Origin: Clostridia bacterium
GTDB lineage: Bacteria; Bacillota_A; Clostridia; Christensenellales; Borkfalkiaceae
Direction: 5' to 3'
Assembly: GCA_017462505.1 (NCBI GenBank)
Contig: JAFTQY010000086.1
Coordinates: 1 to 18,752 of the forward strand
Length of the DNA stretch: 18,752 nt
A model generated the notes under the pieces. The model saw only the letters and a list, made by a program, of their open reading frames with translations, was not told where the DNA came from and made no database searches. The translations under genes were made by a program, and so were the position numbers. This document shows, piece after piece, positions 7,588-15,979 of the stretch (position 1 is its first letter; each line of letters starts with the position of its first letter).

Positions 7588-10188
7588 ATGGCACTTTCAC
7601 AAATGATGCAACATTATCTTTCTATGAAAGATAAATATAAGGATTGCGTGGTTTTTTACCGTCTTGGCGACTTTTACGAGATGTTTTTCGACGACGCGGT
7701 AAAGGTATCTAAGCTGCTCGATCTTACGCTGACGGGCAGAGATTGCGGGTTGGAAGAACGCGCGCCCATGTGCGGTATTCCTTACCACGCGGCGGATACG
7801 TATATTGCAAAGCTCGTTGAACAGGGCGAAAAGGTCGCAATTTGCGATCAGCTTTCCGATCCCAAAGAGGCGGGACGGGGGCTTGTGGAGCGCGACGTTG
7901 TCCGTATCGTGTCCGCAGGTACGCTGATTGAAGACGAAATGCTGGACGAGAGCCGCAATAACTATATCGCTTGCCTGTTTAAAGGCTCGGACGGGGTTGC
8001 GGTGGCTTGGACGGATATCACGACGGGCGAGTTTTTGGCGGAAGAATTTATCGGCGAAACGGCGGTGGACGACGCGGTGGGACAGCTTGTCAAAATGTCG
8101 GTTGCGGAAATCGTCTGCAACGAAGATATGCTGCTGGTAAGCAAAAACTTAAAGGAAGTTAAGCACAATCTTTTGCCGCCTTTTTCCTGCTACGTGCCTT
8201 GGGCTTTTAACATAAAGCACGCGGAAAAGAACTTGCTCGAACAGTTTAAAACGACGTCGCTTGCGGCGTACGGTATGGCAGCGAAAGAGAATATTATCGC
8301 GGCGGCGGGCGCGCTCGTGGAATATTTGCGCGAAACGCAAAAACATGCTTTGGCAAATATCAATTCGCTGAAAGTTATCAATTTGGACAAGTGCATGACG
8401 TTGGATTCGACGGCGGTGCGCAATTTAGAGCTTGTCCGCAATAATTCCGAAAATAAAAAATACGGCTCGCTTTTGTGGGTGTTGGATAAGACCAAAACGG
8501 GCATGGGCGCGAGAATGTTAAACCGCATGGTGCTTTCGCCTTTGCGGGATATCGAAGAGATCGAATACCGTCAAAACGGCGTAGAAGAGTTTGTCAATTC
8601 TTCCGTCGTGCGCGTTGGTGTTGGCGAAACCCTGCGCGAAGTAAAGGACGTGGAACGTCTTTCGGGTAAAATTTCCAACGGCAATTTGATGCCTAAGGAC
8701 TGCGTTGCGCTCGCAACGTCGCTGTCTATCTTGCCGTCCTTGAAATTTCAGTTGACGGGGCTTTCCTCTAAGGTCGTAACGGATATCGTGGACGGCTTGC
8801 CCGATATGAAAGAGCTTGCCGATCTGTTGACGGCGGCGATCGATCCCAACCCGCCTGCGCTCATGAAGGACGGCGGGTATATCCGCGACGGTTTCCATGC
8901 GGAGCTTGACGAATACCGCGCTCTGCAAAAGAACGGTACGGCGGTGATCAAGGGGATAGAAGAACGGGAGCGCGACCGCACGGGTATCCGTACGTTAAAG
9001 GTTGGAAACAACCGCGTTTTCGGGTATTATATCGAGGTCAGCAATTCCTTTAAAGACAAAGTTCCCGAGGAATATATCCGTCGCCAAACCCTGACGACGG
9101 GCGAACGGTATATCACGGAAGAGCTCAAAGAACTGGAAGAAAAGATTTTTTCGGCAGGGGAAAAGGCGCTGAAATTAGAAACGCGCATCTATAAACAAAT
9201 TACCGATATTCTCTTTGAAAACCTTGAAAAATTGCAAAAAATCGCACAGTCTTTGGCGCTCCTTGACTGTTTGGTGTCGCTTGCGACGGTGGCAAAAGAA
9301 CGCCGTTACGTGCGCCCGAAAATGCAGGCAGGTGGCGCGGCGTTGACGATTACGGACGGTAGACACCCCGTCGTGGAGGCGATTTCCAAGGAGCGGTTCG
9401 TGCCCAACGACGCGCTTTTGGATAACGGTGACAACCGTTGCGCGGTTATTACAGGTCCGAATATGGCGGGTAAAAGTACGTATATGCGGCAAGTCGCATT
9501 GATCGTGATCATGGCGCATATCGGCTCGTTTGTGCCCGCAAAGGGGGCGGAAATCCCCCTGACCGACCGCGTGTTTACGCGCGTGGGTGCAAGCGATAAC
9601 TTGATTTTCGATCAAAGTACGTTCATGGTCGAAATGACCGAAGTAGCAACCATTTTGTTGCATGCGACTAAGGATAGCTTGCTTGTTTTGGACGAGGTCG
9701 GGCGCGGGACGAGTACCTACGACGGCTTGTCGATCGCTTGGGCGGTTATTGAATTTTTGGTGAACAAGGTGGGGGCAAAAACGTTGTTTTCCACCCATTA
9801 TCACGAATTGACGGAGCTGGAAAATTCCTTGGACGGCGTTAAAAATTACAAAATCACCGTCAAAGAAATTGCAGGTTCGGTGGTATTCCTGCGCAAGATC
9901 GCGCGGGGTGGGGCAAACCGCAGTTTCGGTATTGAGGTTGCCTCGCTTGCGGGCGTGCCGAAAGACGTCACGACGCGGGCAAAGGGGATTTTGCGTTCTT
10001 TGGAAAAGAACGATATCGCGCGCGGAAAGCTGCAAATCGAGCTTTCGGGTATCGAAGAGGAAACGCCCGAACGCGAGTTGACCGAAATCGAACAATTGAT
10101 CGCGGATACCGATATCAACACCCTTTCGCCTATGCAGGCGCTGTTGTTGCTCGGCGATTTGAAAGAAAAATTAGAAACGGAGAACTGA
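7588..10188 (+). CDS. mutS: DNA mismatch repair protein MutS
   Basis: MutS detects base mismatches and small loops and, with ATP, clamps on DNA and recruits MutL. It has 866 residues, normal for the family. The mismatch-probing motif F29-Y-E31 lies in GDFYEMF near the N-terminus; connector, lever and clamp regions follow, then the ABC-type ATPase with Walker A GPNMAGKST (623-631), Walker B/signature DEVGRGTSTYDG (starting D702) and the STHYHEL switch. A short C-terminal segment with SPMQALLLL resembles the conserved dimer/tetramer tail. The ATG at 7588 is eight bases after AAAGGTAGG. It lies 26 bases after miaB and one base before the mutL start, so it is an operon member. No key residue is missing. 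Confidence 0.98.
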   Translation: MALSQMMQHYLSMKDKYKDCVVFYRLGDFYEMFFDDAVKVSKLLDLTLTGRDCGLEERAPMCGIPYHAADTYIAKLVEQGEKVAICDQLSDPKEAGRGLVERDVVRIVSAGTLIEDEMLDESRNNYIACLFKGSDGVAVAWTDITTGEFLAEEFIGETAVDDAVGQLVKMSVAEIVCNEDMLLVSKNLKEVKHNLLPPFSCYVPWAFNIKHAEKNLLEQFKTTSLAAYGMAAKENIIAAAGALVEYLRETQKHALANINSLKVINLDKCMTLDSTAVRNLELVRNNSENKKYGSLLWVLDKTKTGMGARMLNRMVLSPLRDIEEIEYRQNGVEEFVNSSVVRVGVGETLREVKDVERLSGKISNGNLMPKDCVALATSLSILPSLKFQLTGLSSKVVTDIVDGLPDMKELADLLTAAIDPNPPALMKDGGYIRDGFHAELDEYRALQKNGTAVIKGIEERERDRTGIRTLKVGNNRVFGYYIEVSNSFKDKVPEEYIRRQTLTTGERYITEELKELEEKIFSAGEKALKLETRIYKQITDILFENLEKLQKIAQSLALLDCLVSLATVAKERRYVRPKMQAGGAALTITDGRHPVVEAISKERFVPNDALLDNGDNRCAVITGPNMAGKSTYMRQVALIVIMAHIGSFVPAKGAEIPLTDRVFTRVGASDNLIFDQSTFMVEMTEVATILLHATKDSLLVLDEVGRGTSTYDGLSIAWAVIEFLVNKVGAKTLFSTHYHELTELENSLDGVKNYKITVKEIAGSVVFLRKIARGGANRSFGIEVASLAGVPKDVTTRAKGILRSLEKNDIARGKLQIELSGIEEETPERELTEIEQLIADTDINTLSPMQALLLLGDLKEKLETEN

Positions 10189-10189
10189 T

Positions 10190-12331
10190 ATGGCAAAAAT
10201 CAATATATTGCCCGCAAAAGTCTATAACCGAATAGCCGCAGGCGAGGTGGTAGATCGTCCGTATTCCGTCGTCAAAGAGCTGATGGAAAACGCCATCGAC
10301 GCAGGCGCGACGGAAATTGCGATCTATATCGAAAAGGGTGGGAAAGAGCTGATCCGCGTTGTCGATAACGGGTGCGGTATCGCGCGCGAGGATTTACATT
10401 CGGCGTTTTTACCCCACGCGACCAGTAAAATTGAAAAAGCGGAGGACTTGGATAATATTTTGACGCTCGGTTTCCGCGGCGAGGCGGTCGCTTCTATTGC
10501 GTCCGTTTCAAAAATGACAATCACGTCGCAGGTCGAGGGCGAAAAATGCTATCAGCTTTCGTCCAGCGGCGGCGAGCTTGGGCAAATCACGGAAACGTCG
10601 GGGGAAAAGGGTACGGACGTAAAGGTCGAAATGCTCTTTTTCAATGCGCCCGTGCGTTTGAAATTTTTGAAAGGGGATAAAGCGGAAGAAACGGAAATTA
10701 CCAACTACGTTTCCAGATTTATCCTCAACCGTTCGGATATCGCTTTTACCTATTACTGCGACGGCAAAAAGGTGCTGCAATCGTACGGGAGCGGTATGGA
10801 AGACGCGGTCGTCAGCGTATACGGCGCGTCGGTGATCCGCAATTGCTTTAAAATCGACGCGGAGCGCCACGGCGTGCGCGTGCGCGGCTATATCGGCAAC
10901 CAGAATTTTTATAAGGCGAACAAGAGCTATCAAAGTATCTTTTTAAACGGCAGATATATTGTCAACGCCACCATTTCGGCGGCGATCGGAAACGCGTATT
11001 CCAGCTATTTGATGAAACGGCAATATCCCTTTTACGTGTTGCACGTGACCGTGCCGACGGAGATCGTGGACGTGAACGTCCACCCCAACAAATCGGACGT
11101 GCGTTTTGCCGACAATCAAATTATTTACGGCTGTATTTACCGTATTATTTCTACCGTTTTGGACGGGCAAACGCAGGCGCTTGAATATATCGTGCCCGAC
11201 TCGTTGCCTGCGGCGGAAAAGCCCGTAAACGAAGAAAAGCCCGTGCAAACGACGGCGTTTGATTTCTCGGCGATCACGGAAGAAAGTCCTGAGGACAGGG
11301 CGATAAAAGCGGAAAAAACCGAAAAAGTTGAAAAAACGCTCGAACAACCCGTTGCGCCAAAGAATAATCTTGGCTTTGCGACTTTGACGTACGAAGAGGC
11401 GAAAAAGGAAATAGAAAAGACTTTGCCGCGGTACGCGGATAAAAAATATTCGGGCGAAGTGCCTTTTGAAGAAGTGCACAAGGGCTTTACGCCCAACGCA
11501 AAAATCAAGCCGTATATTCCCACGGAAGAGGATTTTGGTCCGCCCAGAGAATATAAACCGAGCAAATACGGGGCGGAAAAACTGCACGAATCTTTCCCCG
11601 ACCTCTTCTTTGAACGCAATAGAATGATCGTGGAAGATCCCGACCGTGCCAAATATCGCAATAATGCAAAGGCGGGCGAGGAAACGGATTATTTTGCGGA
11701 AAATAAGCGGTATCTTGAAGAGCTGGATAAGAAGAACAAGCAAAACAAGATCAACGTTTCGTCCTGTGTTTACGCGGGAAAATTGTTCAATACCTACCTT
11801 TTGTACGAACGGCAAGACGAGGTGTTTATTATCGATCAGCACGCCGCGCACGAACGCTTGATTTTTAACCGTCTGCGCGAAAAAATGCAAAACCGTGAAA
11901 TTGTGCAACAACCGATGCTTGTGCCTTTTACCATGGCGTTGAACGCCTTTGAAACGGGCTTTATTCGTGAACGCATGGCGGATATCCAGGCGATGGGCTT
12001 TGAAATTGAGATAAACGGCGAAAACGAAATTGCCGTGTCGGCGATCCCCGTCGATCTGCAAAAGATCGATTTAAATTCTTTCTTCCACGAGATTTTGGGG
12101 GATATCAACGGTTTCCGCTCGATAAAACTGGAAGATTTGCTCAAAGACAAGCTGGCGAGCGCGGCATGCAAAGCGGCGGTAAAGGGCGGTATGGACTTAA
12201 CAGCGGAAGAAATCGACGCGTTGTTCGTGCTTATGGACGGCGATATGGGTTTGAAATGTCCGCACGGCAGACCCGTGGTTGTAAAAATGACCAAAACGGA
12301 GCTGGAAAAGATGTTTAAGAGGATCGTTTAA
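10190..12331 (+). CDS. mutL: DNA mismatch repair protein MutL (endonuclease type)
   Basis: MutL links mismatch recognition by MutS to strand nicking. The 713-residue protein has a GHKL ATPase N-domain with AGEVVDRP, ELMENAIDAGA, DNGCGI, HATSKI and GFRGEA, a long charged linker (about 340-540) rich in Glu and Lys, and a C-terminal endonuclease/dimer domain. That domain shows DQHAAHE (549-555), a beta-clamp motif QPMLVP (574-579, the QxxLxP type), an ACKAAVKGG segment (659-667) and CPHGRP (690-695), as in MutL proteins that nick DNA themselves. One change stands out: the motif DQHA(X)2E(X)4E ends in Asn (N560), not Glu. The gene starts one base after the mutS stop with GGAGA six bases ahead, and its stop overlaps the miaA start by one base, so translation is probably coupled. 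Confidence 0.97.
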   Translation: MAKINILPAKVYNRIAAGEVVDRPYSVVKELMENAIDAGATEIAIYIEKGGKELIRVVDNGCGIAREDLHSAFLPHATSKIEKAEDLDNILTLGFRGEAVASIASVSKMTITSQVEGEKCYQLSSSGGELGQITETSGEKGTDVKVEMLFFNAPVRLKFLKGDKAEETEITNYVSRFILNRSDIAFTYYCDGKKVLQSYGSGMEDAVVSVYGASVIRNCFKIDAERHGVRVRGYIGNQNFYKANKSYQSIFLNGRYIVNATISAAIGNAYSSYLMKRQYPFYVLHVTVPTEIVDVNVHPNKSDVRFADNQIIYGCIYRIISTVLDGQTQALEYIVPDSLPAAEKPVNEEKPVQTTAFDFSAITEESPEDRAIKAEKTEKVEKTLEQPVAPKNNLGFATLTYEEAKKEIEKTLPRYADKKYSGEVPFEEVHKGFTPNAKIKPYIPTEEDFGPPREYKPSKYGAEKLHESFPDLFFERNRMIVEDPDRAKYRNNAKAGEETDYFAENKRYLEELDKKNKQNKINVSSCVYAGKLFNTYLLYERQDEVFIIDQHAAHERLIFNRLREKMQNREIVQQPMLVPFTMALNAFETGFIRERMADIQAMGFEIEINGENEIAVSAIPVDLQKIDLNSFFHEILGDINGFRSIKLEDLLKDKLASAACKAAVKGGMDLTAEEIDALFVLMDGDMGLKCPHGRPVVVKMTKTELEKMFKRIV

Positions 12332-13230
12332 TGGCGAAAGTGTTGGTGATTTGCGGCGCGACGGCGTCGGGAAAAACGTCCTTGTCCTTGGATTGCGCCG
12401 AAAAATTAAACGGGGAAATCATCTCAGCTGATTCCATGTTGGTATATCGGGGCTTAGATATCGGCACGGCAAAGCCGAGCGTGGACGAGCGGCGGGGTAT
12501 TCCGCATCATATGATCGACGTGATTTCGCCCAAGGAAAGTTTTTCGGTCAGCGATTACGAAAATATGGCGTTGCCGATTGTGGAAGAATTGTTCGCGCAA
12601 GGGAAAACGCCGATTATTTGCGGCGGAACGGGTTTTTATATCAATTCCTTGTTGTACAAAAGCCAGTTTGGCAACGTAGGCGCAAACGAGAAAATTCGCG
12701 CGAAATACGAGACACTTGCCGAAAGTAACGGCAAAGAGTACGTGCATGCGATATTGCGTGAAAAAGACCCCGAAAGCGCGGAAAAACTGCATTACAACGA
12801 CGTAAAGCGAGTGATTCGCGCGTTGGAAATCTACGATATTACGGGCAAGGCAAAATCGGCGCAGCAGGATAAACCGATCCCGCGGTTTGATTTTGCGTCC
12901 GTTTCCATTGAATATCCCCGCGAAACGTTGTACGAACGTATCAATCAGCGCGTAGAGCAAATGTTTGAAAACGGCTTAGTGGACGAGGTGAAAGACTTGC
13001 TTGCAAGCGGGGTTACCGAAGATATGCAATGTATGCAAGGTATCGGCTATAAAGAGATTGCCGAGGGGCTGCGTATCGGCGCGACGGATAATGAAATGAT
13101 CGAATTGGTGCAAAAAAACACAAGAAATTATGCAAAACGGCAACAAACTTTCTTCAAACGTCAACAAAACCACACCTTTTTAACCCCTGAGGGTGCGACA
13201 GCGGAAGAAGTTGCAAAACTTATGAAATAA
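12331..13230 (+). CDS. miaA: tRNA dimethylallyltransferase MiaA
   Basis: MiaA transfers the dimethylallyl group from dimethylallyl diphosphate to N6 of A37 in tRNAs reading UNN codons, giving i6A, the substrate of MiaB. The 299-residue protein has the P-loop GATASGKT (9-16), catalytic Asp in SADSM (D34), the signature YRGLDIGTAKP, GIPHHMIDV, ICGGTGFYI and the C-terminal NTRNYAKRQQTFFKRQ tRNA-binding stretch, all as expected. Its ATG overlaps the mutL stop by one base (TAATG). In many Firmicutes hfq follows miaA; no hfq-like gene is found here, where the next gene begins 61 bases on. It closes the tRNA-modification and mismatch-repair operon. Confidence 0.97.
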   Translation: MAKVLVICGATASGKTSLSLDCAEKLNGEIISADSMLVYRGLDIGTAKPSVDERRGIPHHMIDVISPKESFSVSDYENMALPIVEELFAQGKTPIICGGTGFYINSLLYKSQFGNVGANEKIRAKYETLAESNGKEYVHAILREKDPESAEKLHYNDVKRVIRALEIYDITGKAKSAQQDKPIPRFDFASVSIEYPRETLYERINQRVEQMFENGLVDEVKDLLASGVTEDMQCMQGIGYKEIAEGLRIGATDNEMIELVQKNTRNYAKRQQTFFKRQQNHTFLTPEGATAEEVAKLMK

Positions 13231-13266
13231 GGTATTATGCCAGACGTAATACCTATGTGTGACATA
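13230..13266. repeat. Two adjacent inverted repeats between miaA and the YnbB-like gene
   Basis: GGTATTA (13231-13237) pairs with TAATACC (13247-13253), with one flanking A-T pair; directly after, TATGT (13254-13258) pairs with ACATA (13262-13266) around GTG. No T-run follows, so neither is a normal terminator. They could be a processing site, a weak attenuator or operator sites for the downstream gene. Confidence 0.45.
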
Positions 13267-13291
13267 ACAATAAAAAACGAGAGAATGTATT

Positions 13292-14518
13292 ATGACAGTA
13301 GAACAATTGATAAAAACGAGTGAAGAACAATTAAAAGAACAGTTTGCTTTGGCGGACGAAATAAGCGAATTTAACCAAGAAAAGGTGTTAAAGGCGTTTA
13401 ATAACCATTCTGTGGCGATACGGCATTTTAACGGCGCGACGGGGTACGGATACGGCGACGAGGGCAGATTTGTGCTCGGCGACGTGTTTGCGGAATCCAT
13501 GGGCGCGGAAATGGGTATCGTTTCGCCCGCAATGCTCAGCGGTACGCATGCGCTTACGGTTGGGCTGTTCGGCGTTTTGCGCACGGGCGATAGCGTGCTT
13601 TGCGTTTCGGGCTTGCCCTTCGACACCATTCGCGGGGTGATTTACGGCGAAGGAAACGGTTCGCTCAAAGATTTTGGAATTTCTTTTGACTGCACTAACC
13701 TTACGGCGGACGCGAAATTTGATTTTCCGCAGATCAAAGCGGATATTAAGCGTATCGGTAAATCTTTAAAAATGATTTATATTCAACGTTCTCGCGGGTA
13801 CGAACTGCGAGACGCGTTTACGGTGGCGGAAATCGGCGAAGTATGCGATTTTGTGCGCAATCTTGGCTTTGACGGCTGTATTTTCGTCGATAATTGCTAC
13901 GGCGAGTTCGTGGAAAAGCAAGAGCCCTGCGACGTCGGTGCGGACGTGGCGGTCGGCTCGCTTATCAAAAATCCCGGCGGTGGACTTGCACCGACGGGCG
14001 GTTATATCGTCGGTAAGGAAAAATATATCGATCTGATCGGTCGCAGATTGACCGCGCCGTCGATCGGCAACGAAGTCGGCTCGTACGCGTACGGTTGGCG
14101 GCTTTTCTATCAAGGCTTATTTTTAGCGCCGCATACGGTCAATCAGGCGATCAAGGGCAGTCTTGTCATCGGTAAATGTATGGAAAATCTGGGCTATGAA
14201 AATTTCCCGAAGTTGGATAGAACGCCTGCGGATATCACGCGCGCGATTCGTTTCGATACGGCGAAACAGCTTTGCGATTTTATCCAGTCGGTACAAGAGG
14301 CGTCGCCCGTGGACAGCTACGTGACGTTAGAGCCGTGGGACATGCCGGGGTATGACAGCAAAGTGATCATGGCGGCTGGTTGTTTTGTCGAGGGGGCGAG
14401 TATCGAGCTGTCGGCGGACGCGCCCGTCAAAGAACCGTATACCGCGTATTTCCAAGGCGGCTTGACCTACGAGCATTGCAAATACGCTTTGAAAAAGATT
14501 TTGGCGAAATTGATGTAA
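13292..14518 (+). CDS. ynbB: YnbB / methionine gamma-lyase-like PLP enzyme
   Basis: A fold-type I PLP enzyme of the Met_gamma_lyase family, often labelled 'aluminum resistance protein' in clostridia; substrate and role are not established, and the lyase label comes from family membership. The 408 residues include AIRHFNGATGYGYGDEGR near the N-terminus, the substrate/PLP segment SPAMLSGTHALTVGLFG, an Asp of the PLP-ring pocket in FVDNCYGEF, and the probable Schiff-base lysine K226 in GSLIKNPGGG. The start at 13292 is preceded only by a weak GAGAG ribosome site. The gene follows miaA after 61 bases holding two inverted repeats, so it may be read through from the miaB promoter or have its own control. 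The family often sits near miaA and hfq in Firmicutes. Confidence 0.9.
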   Translation: MTVEQLIKTSEEQLKEQFALADEISEFNQEKVLKAFNNHSVAIRHFNGATGYGYGDEGRFVLGDVFAESMGAEMGIVSPAMLSGTHALTVGLFGVLRTGDSVLCVSGLPFDTIRGVIYGEGNGSLKDFGISFDCTNLTADAKFDFPQIKADIKRIGKSLKMIYIQRSRGYELRDAFTVAEIGEVCDFVRNLGFDGCIFVDNCYGEFVEKQEPCDVGADVAVGSLIKNPGGGLAPTGGYIVGKEKYIDLIGRRLTAPSIGNEVGSYAYGWRLFYQGLFLAPHTVNQAIKGSLVIGKCMENLGYENFPKLDRTPADITRAIRFDTAKQLCDFIQSVQEASPVDSYVTLEPWDMPGYDSKVIMAAGCFVEGASIELSADAPVKEPYTAYFQGGLTYEHCKYALKKILAKLM

Positions 14519-14530
14519 TTTTCTATCGCG

Positions 14531-14559
14531 CGTAGAGTGTTTTTTTTACAAACTCTACG
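14531..14559. terminator. Inverted repeat after the YnbB-like gene (weak terminator candidate)
   Basis: CGTAGAGT (14531-14538) and ACTCTACG (14552-14559) form a perfect 8-base stem 12 bases after the stop codon. The T-run lies in the loop, not after the stem, and only a short T-run follows 13 bases later, so this is not a textbook terminator. Confidence 0.4.
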
Positions 14560-14615
14560 GAGCGTGGGTGCATTTTTTAAGATTTTCTGCTACAATAACC
14601 GTAGAGGTGAACGAA

Positions 14616-15257
14616 ATGGATCAAAAACAAACGGGAAAATTTATAGCGGAAATGCGCCGCGAACGCGGTTTAACGCAAAAGGAACTTGCCGATCGGCTGT
14701 TGATCAGCGATAAAACGGTGTCGAAATGGGAATGTGGCGGAGGTTTCCCCGAAGTGGGCTTAATATTGCCCCTTTGTAACGAGCTTGGAATTACAGCAAA
14801 CGAACTGTTAAGCGGAAAGAAATTGACAGAAACCGAATACAAGAAAAATGCGGAGGAAAACATTGTCAATCTTATGAATGAAAAGAAAGAGTTAAAACTT
14901 AAAGTTTTTATGGAAGTCGCCGTCGTTTTAATAACAATTATCGCAGGGCTAGCCCTTTGTATGGTGGCAGGTTTGCTTACGATACCCTTTGGTTGGCGGG
15001 TTGCGTTGATTGTTATTGCGTTGACGGTTATATTCGTCGGTATAGTATCGGCGTTTGTGTTGGAGCGAACGGCTTTTGCCTTTAAATGTTCCCATTGCGG
15101 TAATCGTTTTGTTCCAACGGTTGGCGCGTATATAATGGGTATGCATACAATAACCAAGCGGCATTTAAAATGTCCAAAATGCGGTGTGCGTAATTGGTGC
15201 AAGATTTGTCCGAAATACGAAATAAAAGAAAACAAACAAGAAAAAACGCAGGAGTAA
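14616..15257 (+). CDS. XRE-type HTH membrane protein with zinc-ribbon tail
   Basis: A probable membrane-bound transcription regulator. The start at 14616 (MDQKQTGKFI) follows AGAGGTGA by five bases; an upstream in-frame ATG at 14568 lacks a ribosome site and would precede the family's normal N-terminus. Residues 1-66 form a Cro/C1 helix-turn-helix (MRRERGLTQKELADRL, SDKTVSKWE); a linker with many Lys/Glu follows; two helices span about 98-120 and 127-149; the tail has three Cys pairs, C158/C161, C186/C189 and C195/C198, like a double zinc ribbon. A possible TACAAT -10 lies at 14591-14596 without a good -35. It stands alone between the YnbB-like gene and the convergent ung. HTH proteins with added membrane helices are common in Clostridia; target and signal are unknown. 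The cysteines might sense metal or redox state, but this is inference. Confidence 0.85.
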   Translation: MDQKQTGKFIAEMRRERGLTQKELADRLLISDKTVSKWECGGGFPEVGLILPLCNELGITANELLSGKKLTETEYKKNAEENIVNLMNEKKELKLKVFMEVAVVLITIIAGLALCMVAGLLTIPFGWRVALIVIALTVIFVGIVSAFVLERTAFAFKCSHCGNRFVPTVGAYIMGMHTITKRHLKCPKCGVRNWCKICPKYEIKENKQEKTQE

Positions 15258-15268
15258 TTCCTGCGTTT
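15241..15268. terminator. Bidirectional terminator between the HTH gene and ung
   Basis: AAACGCAGGA (15244-15253) pairs perfectly with TCCTGCGTTT (15259-15268) around a 5-base loop. On the - strand it ends in a run of six Ts (opposite 15241-15246), a good terminator for ung; on the + strand the tail is TTTCGTTTTAT. The hairpin includes the last codons and the TAA (15255-15257) of the HTH gene, so that gene's end doubles as the ung terminator. Confidence 0.85.
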
Positions 15269-15282
15269 CGTTTTATATCAGT

Positions 15283-15951
15283 TTATTTCGTTAAATCCCA
15301 GTCAATCGGTTTCAAACCGTTTTCAATCAAATATTCGTTCGTTCGTGAGAAAGGTTTGCTCCCGAAAAATCCTGCGTAAGCGGAAAGGGGGGAGGGGTGC
15401 GCGCTTTCGATAATATGGTGTTTGCTTGTATCGATCAGCGCCTTTTTGCTCCGCGCGTTGCCGCCCCAAAGAATAAACACAACGTGTTCCTTTTGGTCGG
15501 AAATCAGCTTGATCACGCTGTCCGTAAACCACGCCCAACCGCATTTGGAATGGGAATTTGCCTGATGTTCGCGTACGGACAGAGAAGTGTTCATAAGCAA
15601 AACGCCCTCTTTCGCCCATTTGGTCAGCGTGCCGTTTTTCGGCTTTTCGCAACCGATATCCGTTTTCAGCTCCTTAAAAATATTTTCTAAGGACGGGGGA
15701 TTTGGCACGCCCGCTTGTACGGAAAAACACAGCCCGTGCGCTTGATAGGCGTTATGGTAGGGATCTTGCCCCAACAAAACGACCCGCAGGTTGGCAAATT
15801 GCGTGTATTTAAAGCAGTTATACAGGTCGTACATATCGGGATAAACGACGTGATTTCTGTATTCTTCAATTAAAAATTTGCGGATTTTCAAATACCGCTC
15901 GTCGGAAAACAAGGGCGCAAGCCGTTCGTTCCAATCACCCAAATCAACCAT
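15283..15951 (-). CDS. ung: Uracil-DNA glycosylase (family 1)
   Basis: Ung removes uracil from DNA, the first step of base-excision repair of deaminated cytosine or misincorporated dUMP. The 222-residue protein shows the family 1 signature GQDPYH (61-66, catalytic D63), PNPPSL (83-88), LLMNTSLSV (118-126, N121) and HPSPLS (185-190, catalytic H185), followed by GFFGSKPFSRTN. The start at 15951 (MVDLGDWNERL) is chosen because AAGGAG lies just ahead; a longer frame to 15993 would overlap mtnN by 14 bases and has no ribosome site. It lies 28 bases after mtnN and is probably its operon partner, driven by the strong promoter at 16756-16784. Confidence 0.97.
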   Translation of the reverse strand: MVDLGDWNERLAPLFSDERYLKIRKFLIEEYRNHVVYPDMYDLYNCFKYTQFANLRVVLLGQDPYHNAYQAHGLCFSVQAGVPNPPSLENIFKELKTDIGCEKPKNGTLTKWAKEGVLLMNTSLSVREHQANSHSKCGWAWFTDSVIKLISDQKEHVVFILWGGNARSKKALIDTSKHHIIESAHPSPLSAYAGFFGSKPFSRTNEYLIENGLKPIDWDLTK

Positions 15952-15979
15952 ATTTTCTCCTTGGTAACAAAAGGTCTTT

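Noticed and set aside
9175..10095. Long - strand open frame opposite mutS
   Set aside because: Shadow of mutS; no motif, start signal or promoter.
10943..12061. Long - strand open frame opposite mutL
   Set aside because: Composition is Arg/His/Phe-rich as expected for an antisense shadow, with no ribosome site or family match; mutL on the + strand is certain.
14531..14559. Standard rho-independent terminator after the YnbB-like gene
   Set aside because: The T-run is in the loop rather than after the stem; listed only as a weak candidate.
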